From assembly GCF_937123705.1 (NCBI RefSeq), contig NZ_CAKZKO010000143.1:1-46809 (forward strand): a stretch of DNA of 46,809 bases, given 5' to 3'. The notes under the pieces were generated by a model. That model searched no databases. It was not told where the DNA came from and worked only from the letters and a program-made list of their open reading frames with translations. The first letter of the stretch is position 1. Each line of letters begins with the position of its first letter. The position numbers and the translations under genes were made by a program. The DNA is from an uncultured Paraglaciecola sp. Its GTDB lineage: Bacteria; Pseudomonadota; Gammaproteobacteria; Enterobacterales; Alteromonadaceae. Shown in pieces: positions 8,887-16,777 of the stretch.

Positions 8887-9954
8887 ATGCATTTTTTAAA
8901 AAAACTAGCAGCGGTGTCTTTGTCGCTAATTATGTTGTCAGCGCAAGCCATAGAAATTGATAAAACCGCCAGTATGAAAGACACCACAACCACTATGATG
9001 GGGATAAATCATATTGGTATATCGGTGGCAAATTTAGATGAAATGCTGAAATTTTATCAAGATGCCACGGGGTATGAAGTGATCAGGCGTGAAACCGTTA
9101 AAGGCAGCAGTGACGCCGACAAACTTTATGGCCACAAAGGTGTGGAATACGAAATGGCGATTTTAAAAGCGCCAAATATGCTGCTCGAACTCATTGCATT
9201 TAAACACAATAAAAATGCAAAAACCTCGACTATGCCGGTGATTGGCCCGGGTATGACTCACACCTGTTTTCAATCACCAGAATCTAACTCGGGTTTTAAG
9301 AAATTCCAAAAAGCGGGTGCTGATGTATTATCGCGGGAGGATAAACCAGTAGATTTGGGTGGTTATGGCGTGACATACGCTTACGCCTACGATCCTGAAG
9401 GCAATATGATGGAGTTGGAGCAACTCGACGGAAAAATTCTAGCGCGCTCTGGTTATGATTCAACTTGGAAAGCCTTAGAGCATGATTTATGGATGTCTCA
9501 AGTAGCACTGGTGACTCACGATCTCGAAGCATTGATGAGTTACTACCAAGGCGTACTTGGTTTTAAACCATATCGCGTAGCTGACTTAAAAAACCGAGTA
9601 GAAGTCGACAACCTGATTGATATGGACAATGCCACATTGATTGGTGGTTGGTTCAAGATGAATCAAAAATCTAAAGTGATTGAGTTTTGGCAATACACCT
9701 CGCCTAAGACTCCTAAAAACACTGTGGTACGCCAGCCTGCAACTTTAGGCTATAGCTATTCAATCGAAGTAGCCGATATTCAGAAAGAATATAAACGCAT
9801 GAAAGCCCTAGGGGTAGATTTTATTAGCGAGCCGCAATTGTTAGGGGAGTTTTGGCAAGTCTTTGCTAGGGATCCTGATAGCAATATTTATAGCCTAAGA
9901 CAGGTCGCCAATCCCAAAAGCACTTACTCCATAACTAGTTTCGATCCTAATTAA
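8887..9954 (+). CDS. Secreted two-domain VOC (glyoxalase/extradiol-dioxygenase fold) protein
   Basis: A 355-residue protein with a signal peptide (LAAVSLSLIMLSAQA), unusual for VOC enzymes, which are mostly cytoplasmic. The first VOC module (about residues 39-180) keeps the classic metal-ligand set H42, E101, H125, E176. The second module (about 202-340) has Q205, E266, Y289 and S336 at the matching places, so it probably does not bind metal. A GGAG ribosome site supports the ATG. It lies between the PQQ dehydrogenase and epoxide-hydrolase genes. Metal-dependent isomerase, lyase or ring-cleavage activity is possible. The arrangement resembles type I extradiol dioxygenases, but there the catalytic metal sits in the C-terminal half, so that reaction is not supported. 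Confidence 0.82.
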   Translation: MHFLKKLAAVSLSLIMLSAQAIEIDKTASMKDTTTTMMGINHIGISVANLDEMLKFYQDATGYEVIRRETVKGSSDADKLYGHKGVEYEMAILKAPNMLLELIAFKHNKNAKTSTMPVIGPGMTHTCFQSPESNSGFKKFQKAGADVLSREDKPVDLGGYGVTYAYAYDPEGNMMELEQLDGKILARSGYDSTWKALEHDLWMSQVALVTHDLEALMSYYQGVLGFKPYRVADLKNRVEVDNLIDMDNATLIGGWFKMNQKSKVIEFWQYTSPKTPKNTVVRQPATLGYSYSIEVADIQKEYKRMKALGVDFISEPQLLGEFWQVFARDPDSNIYSLRQVANPKSTYSITSFDPN

Positions 9955-9978
9955 ATTTGAATTCTTAAAGGTAATACA

Positions 9979-10980
9979 ATGTTTCGCAATTTCTGTATTA
10001 GACATCCTAAATCTATTATGAGCCTGTTGCTGGTGGCTGTGTGTTGGCTACCAAATGCCCATGCAGAAACTGCAAAAGACCAAAAAACACCAGAAGAAAT
10101 CTCATCTTTGGGCTATGACTCTGAATATGTGAGCCTTAATGGATTGAGGTTTCATTATGTACACAAAGGTGAAGGCGACATTATTTTGTTTATTCATGGC
10201 TATCCATTTTTTGGTGCGTCCTGGGACAAGCTTCTCTCGCACTTTTCTAAAGATTACCATGTGGTGGCGCCAGACAATCGCGGTTATAACCTTTCTGCCA
10301 AGCCTAAGGGAGTTGAAAACTACAAAATTGCATTACTAGTAGAAGATGTAAAAGCTTTGATTGAACATTTGCCAAAAGGAAAAAAAGTCACCTTAGTAGG
10401 CCATGATTGGGGCGGTGCATTGGCGTGGGCTGTGGCGCAAAAACACCCCAAAATGATCGACAAAATAGTGGTGATCAATGCACCTCCTTTTAATGTGTTA
10501 CTGCATATGATTGTCAACAATCCTGAACAGAAAAAATCCTCTGCCTACATGGACAGACTCAAAAGTCCTGAAATGGAAAAAGTCTATGCCAAGTATGGCC
10601 CTGAAATGTTGTGGCGCTATGGCTTTGATAAGGGCTATGCCAACGGTCATCTAAACGATAGATTCAAAAATGCATTTTTTAGTGCTTGGAGCCAGCCAGG
10701 AGCCCATACTGGAGCGGTAAATTGGTATCGCGCAAATGTGCCAGCGGTGGCCGATATCAATGAAGACTCATATTGGCCTTCCAAAACCGCTAGAGTGACA
10801 GTTCCGAGCTTATTAATTTGGACTGAAAACGAACGCACCTTTGTTCCAGCTATGCTAGACGTGATTCCAAAGTATGTGGATGATTTATCGGTGACAGTAA
10901 TTCCAGGCTCTGGACACAGCCCGTTTTTTGATAAACCACAAGATGTGATCCAAGCGATGGAGATTTTTCTTAAGAAATAA
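9979..10980 (+). CDS. Secreted alpha/beta hydrolase, epoxide-hydrolase type
   Basis: A 333-residue alpha/beta hydrolase with an N-terminal signal peptide ending at NAHA (residue 29). The oxyanion motif HGYP lies at 73-76, and the nucleophile is Asp143 in GHDWGG. The substrate-opening lid tyrosine is likely Tyr250 in NWYR, and the catalytic base is His313 in GSGHSPFF. Asp as nucleophile together with NWYR is characteristic of soluble epoxide hydrolases and distinguishes it from serine esterases; haloalkane dehalogenase is the main alternative. It follows the VOC gene by 24 bases with an AAGG ribosome site, so it is very likely co-transcribed. Export places it with the PQQ dehydrogenase in the periplasm. 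Confidence 0.87.
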   Translation: MFRNFCIRHPKSIMSLLLVAVCWLPNAHAETAKDQKTPEEISSLGYDSEYVSLNGLRFHYVHKGEGDIILFIHGYPFFGASWDKLLSHFSKDYHVVAPDNRGYNLSAKPKGVENYKIALLVEDVKALIEHLPKGKKVTLVGHDWGGALAWAVAQKHPKMIDKIVVINAPPFNVLLHMIVNNPEQKKSSAYMDRLKSPEMEKVYAKYGPEMLWRYGFDKGYANGHLNDRFKNAFFSAWSQPGAHTGAVNWYRANVPAVADINEDSYWPSKTARVTVPSLLIWTENERTFVPAMLDVIPKYVDDLSVTVIPGSGHSPFFDKPQDVIQAMEIFLKK

Positions 10981-10996
10981 GCTTGTTGTAAGCTTA
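10978..10996 (+). terminator. Weak hairpin after the hydrolase gene
   Basis: TAAGCTT (10978-10984) and AAGCTTA (10990-10996) form a 7-bp stem with a 5-base loop that starts inside the hydrolase stop codon. Only scattered T residues follow, so termination would be weak. A T-run (CTTTTTTGCTG) lies further on, near 11031-11036. Confidence 0.35.
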
Positions 10997-11065
10997 ATAA
11001 TTCTATTGGCGACGGCGTGTACTGGATACTCTTTTTTGCTGCTGCCAGAAAATTTCGGGATAAAT

Positions 11066-11698
11066 TTAAGAAATACTCTTAAGAGGTTTTAGGGCGGTTT
11101 CGTAGTTGCGTTTTAAGCCTCCAATGCTTCCAATCATCATCGCCACTGTAATGTCTTCAACGGTTTGACGGCTTACTTCGTGGCGAGTGAGATAATGCCC
11201 AGCTGCAGCGGGTATGCCGAAAGATATATCTATGGCGATTAAGGCAATTTTCATGTCAATGCCAAAGTGCTGGTGTACGATTTTTGCAATATATTCAACC
11301 GCAGAAATCCGGCTGTATTCTGTTGGGTCTCCGTGATTTGATAAGCTAGGCTCTGCCGCTAATCTATCTAAAATGAGCCCGCGTTCGTCGATGTAGCTTA
11401 AATAGGCTTTTGTGGTTTGTCTCACTAGTTGTTCAAAAGTTTCAGCGCCTTCGGCTGCCTTAGCTTGGCGAATTCTCAAACTTTTATATTCTCGCTTGAG
11501 TAAGGTTTGTAATAATTCTTTCATGCTTGGGTAATACGCATACACCAGCGATTTACTGATCCCTGCTTCTTGCCCGAGTCTTTCCATACTCAAGGCAGAC
11601 ACTCCTTCAGTTTTTACTACCTCAGCGGCATGATCAAGGATTAGGTTTTTTCTTACCTCGGGCGAAAGTCGGGTCCGTGTTTTTTTAGGTGCTGCCAT
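11066..11698 (-). CDS. TetR-family transcriptional regulator
   Basis: A 210-residue one-component regulator. The N-terminal helix-turn-helix spans about residues 14-60 (MERLGQEAGISKSLVYAYYP, then MKELLQTLL), the typical TetR_N domain. The C-terminal ligand domain is divergent, as usual, so the inducer cannot be predicted. It converges on the PQQ/VOC/hydrolase run and is the only regulator in the island, so it is the likely repressor. Its upstream region holds repeated AGTTAY motifs and GCATGC palindromes that could be its operator. No ideal ribosome site precedes the ATG. Confidence 0.92.
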   Translation of the reverse strand: MAAPKKTRTRLSPEVRKNLILDHAAEVVKTEGVSALSMERLGQEAGISKSLVYAYYPSMKELLQTLLKREYKSLRIRQAKAAEGAETFEQLVRQTTKAYLSYIDERGLILDRLAAEPSLSNHGDPTEYSRISAVEYIAKIVHQHFGIDMKIALIAIDISFGIPAAAGHYLTRHEVSRQTVEDITVAMMIGSIGGLKRNYETALKPLKSIS

Positions 11699-11720
11699 AG
11701 CGAGAGTACCGATCCTTTAT

Positions 11721-11792
11721 AGTTACGCAGTTATAAACTAATAGTTATGTATCAGCATGCTAAATGCAAGCCTTGTACGTTACGGCATGCCG
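11721..11792. promoter_or_regulatory. Candidate operator region upstream of tetR
   Basis: Three AGTTAY direct repeats (starting at 11721, 11729 and 11743) are followed by two short palindromes, AGCATGCT (11754-11761) and CGGCATGCCG (11783-11792), all within 100 bases of the TetR start. TetR proteins often bind palindromes in their own promoters. Which element, if any, is the operator is not decided by the sequence. Confidence 0.3.
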
Positions 11793-11813
11793 ACTAATCA
11801 TTCTGAGTATGGG

Positions 11814-12032
11814 CTAACGCTGTGCCGATTTTCGTACTTTAAAATCCATCTGCACTTTCATTTTTTTGGTGGCGACGGCTTGGCCGTCTGCAAATTTTGG
11901 TGCGTAACGCCATTTTTGCAGGGCGTCGGTTGATGTTACAAACTCTTTGTAAACTTGGCTAAATTCGCTTGCCAAGGTTTGCATGCTGAAACACATTACC
12001 GTGGCAAAAAGTATAAGGTGGTGAGGTTTCAA
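11814..12032 (-). CDS. Very small exported TonB-like C-terminal fragment protein
   Basis: A 72-residue product from a TTG start that is supported by AAGGA 7 bases upstream. Residues 1-21 form a signal peptide ending at TLA. After a short linker, residues 38-68 (ALQKWRYAPKFADGQ onward, then KMKVQMDFKV) match the last part of the TonB C-terminal domain: the W-x-Y-x-P box and the final beta strand. The front half of that domain and any proline-rich spacer or membrane anchor are absent, so it cannot work as a normal TonB. It may be an internal-deletion remnant or a small periplasmic protein of unknown role. It lies 32 bases after the M20 peptidase gene in the same direction. Confidence 0.6.
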   Translation of the reverse strand: MKPHHLILFATVMCFSMQTLASEFSQVYKEFVTSTDALQKWRYAPKFADGQAVATKKMKVQMDFKVRKSAQR

Positions 12033-12064
12033 ATTTAGATCCTTTAAGTCACATAAAAAGTTTA

Positions 12065-13540
12065 TTAGATAGCTGGGGTCTTGACCATAGCGGTTTGTTC
12101 AAGCATGGCATAATAAAACTGAATGGCGTTGAGATAATCTTGCACCGCTATTTGTTCGTTTAGCCCATGAAATTGCGTTAACGAATCTTGATTTAGCGAC
12201 ACCATCATAAAACGATAGATATTATCTGATAAGTGCTGAAAATGCCTAGAGTCCGTCGCACCTAATACTAAGTAAGGTGATACTAGGATCTGGTCATTTA
12301 AACGCCTTATCGAGCTTTCAATTAATTTAAAACCAATATTATCGGTAGGGGATACGGCTGAGGCTTCATTGGCTTGCTCGCTAGAAAGTACCACCCGTTC
12401 ATCGTCAATAACCTGCTTCAGATGAGCTTCAATACTGGCAATAGTATCACCTGGTAAAATTCTAAAGTTGACTACTGCACTGGCTATTGTGGGTAGCACA
12501 TTTGACTTAGTGCTACCTTGCAACATAGTGATGGCAGTAGTGGTGCGCGCACTTGCGGCTGAACTGGGGCTTTTTAAAAGAGTATTAAGTACTAGGGGTT
12601 CAAATAACCACATATTTGCTAAAGGCAAACGCTGGGATAAAGGCATTGAATAACCTACGTTTTCAAACATTAAGTCAAAAAACTCGGTTCGCGCAGCAAA
12701 AGGGTTGTTCTCTACCCTAACTAAGGCCGCAGCCAAGATACCAGCGGCAGTATGAGCAGGAGGCTGTGATGAATGCCCACCTTCACCCTTTACGGTCAGT
12801 CTATAATTCACAAAGCCTTTTTCGGCCACGCCTATTAACGCTATGGGCTGAGTGGTCCCAGGAATAATACCATCGGCTATTACGCCGCCTTCGTCTAAGA
12901 TAAATTCAAACTCAATGTTTTGCTCTGCAAAGTGCTGAGCTATGGCTTGTGCGCCTGCGCCGCCTGCTTCTTCGTCGTGCCCAAAGGCAAAATAAATGTC
13001 TCTTTGGGGGATTTTGCTTCTGGCTAAGAAATATTCTAGGGATTCCATTAGCGCCAGCACACTGACTTTGTCGTCTACGGTGCCTCTTCCCCAGATCACC
13101 CCATCTACTACTTTGCCGCTAAAAGGTGGTTGCTGCCATTGATCCTTGGTTTGCTCGTCAACCGGCACAACGTCCATATGGCCCATAAACAGTGCCGGTT
13201 TAAGTTGTGAATTTTGACCTTTAAGGTAATACACCATGCTGTAATCATTAAACGTGGTGAGCTGAGTTTTAGCATGGGCTAAGGGAAAGGACTCGGCCAA
13301 ATGTTGGTGAAAAGCCTGAAACGCAGCATGATCAATACGGCTCGGCTGGTCATAAGAAATAGTGGGAATTTGTAACGCTTGACTAAACCTGTGTATTGCG
13401 GCGCCTTCATCCAAAGCGATGGTAGCTAGTGGCTTGGTGACCTGATATTGATTGTTTTCAAAAACGCTGCTGGCGCGAAAAAATACAACAACACATAACA
13501 GCAGCACACTAGCAGCAATAAAAAACAGAGTTTTTCTCAT
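12065..13540 (-). CDS. M20-family metallopeptidase, membrane-anchored or secreted
   Basis: A di-zinc hydrolase of the M20 (ArgE/DapE/CPS1, PM20D1-like) family. Numbered from an upstream in-frame GTG at 13552, metal and catalytic residues are H125 and D127 (GHMDVVP), D160/D161 (GRGTVDDK) and E194-E195 (GHDEEAGG). The dimerisation lid follows (GGHSSQPP). The N-terminus is one hydrophobic segment (LFFIAASVLLLCVVVFF), a membrane anchor or signal, so it probably acts in the periplasm on peptides or N-acyl amino acids. I chose the ATG at 13540, giving 491 residues, because it begins with positive charge right before that segment; the GTG would add four residues. The tiny TonB-like gene follows in the same direction. 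Confidence 0.87.
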   Translation of the reverse strand: MRKTLFFIAASVLLLCVVVFFRASSVFENNQYQVTKPLATIALDEGAAIHRFSQALQIPTISYDQPSRIDHAAFQAFHQHLAESFPLAHAKTQLTTFNDYSMVYYLKGQNSQLKPALFMGHMDVVPVDEQTKDQWQQPPFSGKVVDGVIWGRGTVDDKVSVLALMESLEYFLARSKIPQRDIYFAFGHDEEAGGAGAQAIAQHFAEQNIEFEFILDEGGVIADGIIPGTTQPIALIGVAEKGFVNYRLTVKGEGGHSSQPPAHTAAGILAAALVRVENNPFAARTEFFDLMFENVGYSMPLSQRLPLANMWLFEPLVLNTLLKSPSSAASARTTTAITMLQGSTKSNVLPTIASAVVNFRILPGDTIASIEAHLKQVIDDERVVLSSEQANEASAVSPTDNIGFKLIESSIRRLNDQILVSPYLVLGATDSRHFQHLSDNIYRFMMVSLNQDSLTQFHGLNEQIAVQDYLNAIQFYYAMLEQTAMVKTPAI

Positions 13541-13713
13541 AAAATAAGTCACTTATATACATTTACTGGTTACAATTGTGGCCAGTATAACCTTTAGCAA
13601 CAAGTTATAAATGGTTGCTTTATAAAGGGGTCACTATTTAGATGATTTTGATCAGGTTGGATCAGTGAAATGGGTGAGTTACTTTATACTGCGCAGCAAC
13701 TAAGTGAGGGTTT

Positions 13714-14310
13714 ATGGGCGAAATTACACAGCTTCTTGAAAATAATCGGCAATGGTCTGAAAATCAGAAAAATTCCGATCCTGAGTTTTTTAATAAATTA
13801 TCAGAACAGCAAAATCCTGAGTATTTATGGATAGGCTGTTCAGACAGTCGCGTTCCGGCTAATCAATTATTAGGGCTATTGCCCGGTGATATTTTTGTCC
13901 ATAGAAATGTGGCTAACCTAGTGATTCATACCGATTTTAATTGCTTATCTGTGCTGCAATATGCGGTAGATGTACTTAAAGTCAAACACATTATTGTGTG
14001 TGGGCATTATGGCTGTGGCGGCATAGATGCCGCCTTAGGTGATCAACAATTTGGTTTAATTGACAATTGGTTGGGTCATATTAAAGACTTGGCCTATAAG
14101 CACAGAAAAGAGTTGTCGGCCTTAAATGGCCAAGATAAAACTGATCGAATGTGCGAATTAAACGTAATGGAGCAAGCTGAAAACGTGCGTCGCAGTAATA
14201 TTATTAAAGACGCCAAAAAAAGGGGGCAGACTGTACGTATTCATAGTTGGATATACAGCTTACGCAACGGCCGAGTGCAAGATTTAGGTGTTACTAATAA
14301 CGATGTTTAG
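13714..14310 (+). CDS. can: Beta-class carbonic anhydrase
   Basis: A cytoplasmic zinc enzyme interconverting CO2 and bicarbonate. The 198 residues hold the full beta-class zinc site: C42 and D44 in CSDSR, and H98 and C101 in GHYGCGG. The length fits the E. coli Can type (about 220), slightly short at the C-terminus. A GAGGG ribosome site lies before the ATG. It is divergent from the M20 peptidase gene across 160-173 bases, and its own downstream region holds a nested hairpin. No functional link to the neighbours is apparent. Confidence 0.95.
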   Translation: MGEITQLLENNRQWSENQKNSDPEFFNKLSEQQNPEYLWIGCSDSRVPANQLLGLLPGDIFVHRNVANLVIHTDFNCLSVLQYAVDVLKVKHIIVCGHYGCGGIDAALGDQQFGLIDNWLGHIKDLAYKHRKELSALNGQDKTDRMCELNVMEQAENVRRSNIIKDAKKRGQTVRIHSWIYSLRNGRVQDLGVTNNDV

Positions 14311-14356
14311 TCGACCCTAGTTCCTTCAAAGCTAGAAGGTTATATAAGTGTCGACT
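14309..14356. other. Nested inverted repeat at the 3' end of the carbonic anhydrase gene
   Basis: Outer 7-bp arms AGTCGAC (14309-14315) and GTCGACT (14350-14356) enclose an inner CCTTC (14323-14327) / GAAGG (14335-14339) stem. It overlaps the stop codon. No T-run follows directly, though a T-rich stretch starts about 20 bases on. It may be a transcript 3'-end structure. Confidence 0.35.
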
Positions 14357-14466
14357 TGGGTTGCTTGCCTCTTGCTTTTTATTGGAATGCAAATTATTGA
14401 ATATTTTCCACGTGCCAATGATTACTAACAATGGCTGTACTTTGCTCCACCTATGTAAATATTTGT

Positions 14467-14799
14467 TTATTTGATTAATCTTATAATAGGCTTTGTATCT
14501 AAATTTTCGACTATATCTACTGTTCTAGAGTGTCTAATTCCGTTTTTCATTTTGTCGTAACTAAAGCTCTTCATTTCCAATTGTTGACAAAAATTATAGA
14601 AGGTAGAGAAATCTTTTCGTGAGAAATCATCCTTTTCTCTAGTCATTTGAGTATCGATGTACATTTGATCACCGTTAGCTGTCAATGTCGCTACTGCAGT
14701 GTAAGGATCTCCATATCTTTTGACTCGCAATGCTCGTACCATTTTAACTTCAAAAACCCAATCACCGATTGTGGTGAAGCGTGATATTGAAGGCGTCAT
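14467..14799 (-). CDS. Conserved-looking hypothetical protein, 110 residues
   Basis: I do not recognise the family. The start is set at the ATG at 14799 because AGAGG lies about 6 bases upstream; the frame is open to 14886 but without such support. The product is soluble, with no signal or membrane segment, rich in charged residues, and begins MTPSISRFTTIGDWVFEVKM. A beta-rich first half (WVFEVKMVRALRV, YTAVATLTANGDQMYIDTQM) and a charged second half are visible. It is an isolated gene with long non-coding flanks on both sides, consistent with a cargo or orphan gene. The clear ribosome site makes it likely real. Confidence 0.6.
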   Translation of the reverse strand: MTPSISRFTTIGDWVFEVKMVRALRVKRYGDPYTAVATLTANGDQMYIDTQMTREKDDFSRKDFSTFYNFCQQLEMKSFSYDKMKNGIRHSRTVDIVENLDTKPIIRLIK

Positions 14800-15163
14800 A
14801 TTTAATCCTCTGTACTTGAAGTTATAGCAATTAAAAATTTGCCAAACTACTCCATAAGCAATTTTTAAGCCAATTAAACAATCCATTGAAATCAGGTGGT
14901 TAGGGAGTACTTTCCATAAAAGGTGTAACTAATTGGTAACAGTAGCTGGCAGTAACAAATATCGAAAGTCAATAATACACTAATTTGCTCGTTTTTTACT
15001 GAAAGTAATAATAAAAACAGGCTTAGGCGCTACGATTTACTGTACCCAATTACATACACTGTATAAAATAACTATAGGTTATTTGCGCTTGCTAGTTCAA
15101 TAGTGTCCCACCCCTAATAAGGTAATCTATCTTAGAGTGGAACACAACTTACCTTAATTTGCC
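14800..15163. other. 364-base non-coding stretch with an inverted repeat near the ilvC 3' end
   Basis: No supported gene was found. Close to the ilvC end, TAAGGTAA (15118-15125) and TTACCTTA (15149-15156) form a perfect 8-bp inverted repeat with a 23-base loop. An overlapping imperfect pair, TGTCCCAC and GTGGAACA, lies at about 15104-15111 and 15136-15143. Neither is followed by a T-run on the minus strand, so this is not a standard terminator. The remaining sequence is AT-rich with no recognisable element. Confidence 0.45.
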
Positions 15164-16648
15164 CTAAGCCGTTTCAACTATGGTTTTCATATCAGTCATG
15201 TAACCTCGTAGCTTAGCGCCTACGGTTTCAACGCCATGCTCTCTTATGGTTTTGTTGATATCTACCAACTTTTTATTATCTACACTGTTAGATGCTGTTG
15301 TGTAGGCTTTTCCTATAAGATCCGTACCTATACTAGGCATTAATTTTTCTGCTAATAATGGGATTGCCGCATTAGCAAATAAGTAGTTGCCGTATTCGGC
15401 TGTATCGGAAATCACCACGTTCATTTCGTATAAGCGTTTACGAGCGATGGTATTCGAAATCAACGGTGTTTCGTGCAACGACTCGTAGTAGGCCGACTCG
15501 GGTAAAATGCCCGCTTCAACCATCACATCAAATGCGAGTTCAACACCTGATTTGATCATAGCGACTAAAAACACTCCGTGATCAAAATACTCTTGCTCGT
15601 CAATACTGCCTTCAAACACAGGTGCATTCTCAAAGCCTGTTTGGCCGGTTTCTTCACGCCATTTTAATAAGTTAGCATCACCGTTGGCCCAGTCTTCCAT
15701 CATAGTGCGCGAAAACTCACCGCTAATGATGTCGTCTTGGTGTTTACCAAATAGCGGTCTTAGCAAATCAGTTAATTGCTCGGATAATTCAAAGGCTCTT
15801 ACTTTGGCTGGATTAGACAATCTATCCATCATATTAGTCACGCCACCAATTTTTAGGGCTTCGGTGATGGTCTCTAAACCGTCTTGAATAAGTTTGCCGG
15901 CATAACCTGCATCTATGCCATTGGCGACCATTTTCTCGTAACCCAAAACAGCCGCAACTTGTTGCATGCCGCATAAAATGGTTTGCTCACCCATAAGGTC
16001 AGATTTCACTTCGGCTACAAAAGACGACTCTAAAACGCCTGCGCGGTCGCCGCCTGTGGCTGATGCTAAGGCTTTAGCAATATCCCAACCTTGGCCTTTG
16101 GGGTCATTTTCGGGATGCACGGCTATAAGCGTTGGTACACCAAAGCCACGTTTGTATTCTTCACGCACCTCAGTACCGGGGCATTTTGGCGCACACATCA
16201 CTACGGTTATATCTGAGCGAATTTGTTGGCCTTCTTCGACAATGTTAAAGCCGTGAGAGTAACTTAAAGTAGCACCTTGCTGCATTAGAGGCATTACCGC
16301 TTCAACCACACTTGAGTGCTGTTTATCAGGCGTTAGGTTATAAACGATGTCAGCCGTTGGGATAAGATCTTGATATGTACCTACAGTAAAACCATTGTCA
16401 CTGGCACGGGTATAAGAATCACGCTTTTCGTCGATAGCAGCTTGGCGTAAAGCGTATGAAATATTCAAACCAGAATCACGCATATTCAAGCCTTGGTTTA
16501 GACCCTGTGCACCGCAGCCAACAATGACAATTTTTTTACCTTTAAGAAAATCACAACCTGTTGAAAATTCTGCTCGTTGCATAAAACGACAGCGACCAAT
16601 TTGGTCTAACTGCTGACGTAAAGATAAGGTGTTGAAATAATTTGCCAT
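15164..16648 (-). CDS. ilvC: Ketol-acid reductoisomerase IlvC (class II, long form)
   Basis: Converts acetolactate or acetohydroxybutyrate to the dihydroxy acid with NADPH and Mg2+, in valine and isoleucine synthesis. The 494 residues match the long enterobacterial form with a duplicated helical domain (E. coli 491). The Rossmann motif [10 protein letters not shown] lies near residue 44, and the acidic metal residues fall in the [11 protein letters not shown] region. It is divergent from ilvY across 129 bases that carry IlvY-type operator repeats, so substrate-induced activation by IlvY is expected. No intrinsic terminator is evident. Confidence 0.97.
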   Translation of the reverse strand: MANYFNTLSLRQQLDQIGRCRFMQRAEFSTGCDFLKGKKIVIVGCGAQGLNQGLNMRDSGLNISYALRQAAIDEKRDSYTRASDNGFTVGTYQDLIPTADIVYNLTPDKQHSSVVEAVMPLMQQGATLSYSHGFNIVEEGQQIRSDITVVMCAPKCPGTEVREEYKRGFGVPTLIAVHPENDPKGQGWDIAKALASATGGDRAGVLESSFVAEVKSDLMGEQTILCGMQQVAAVLGYEKMVANGIDAGYAGKLIQDGLETITEALKIGGVTNMMDRLSNPAKVRAFELSEQLTDLLRPLFGKHQDDIISGEFSRTMMEDWANGDANLLKWREETGQTGFENAPVFEGSIDEQEYFDHGVFLVAMIKSGVELAFDVMVEAGILPESAYYESLHETPLISNTIARKRLYEMNVVISDTAEYGNYLFANAAIPLLAEKLMPSIGTDLIGKAYTTASNSVDNKKLVDINKTIREHGVETVGAKLRGYMTDMKTIVETA

Positions 16649-16738
16649 GTGTAAATTCCTTAAATTGAAGTGCGTATTGCGTAAAAACTTAGTGGATTGA
16701 TAGTAATAAAAATCTTATGTTGTTTAAAATGATATATT

Positions 16739-16765
16739 TGCAATATAATGTTGCATTATTTGCAA
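16739..16765. promoter_or_regulatory. IlvY-type operator in the ilvC/ilvY intergenic region
   Basis: Three TGCAA/TTGCA half-sites are arranged as overlapping inverted repeats: TGCAA (16739-16743), TTGCA (16751-16755) and TGCAA (16761-16765), with spacers of 7 and 5 bases. They sit directly upstream of the ilvY start. LysR-type proteins bind such dyads, and E. coli IlvY controls ilvC from the same intergenic position. The binding is inferred. Confidence 0.65.
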
Positions 16766-16777
16766 TCTGGGGCTTGA

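Noticed and set aside
14800..14886. Upstream extension of the orphan gene (29 extra codons)
   Set aside because: The ATG at 14799 has AGAGG at the right distance, whereas the ATG at 14886 has none; the extension reads like non-coding sequence.
15104..15143. Possible insertion-sequence end (TGTCCCAC ... GTGGAACA)
   Set aside because: The arms mismatch, no transposase or second end was found, and there is no target duplication visible; kept only as part of the orphan-region observation.
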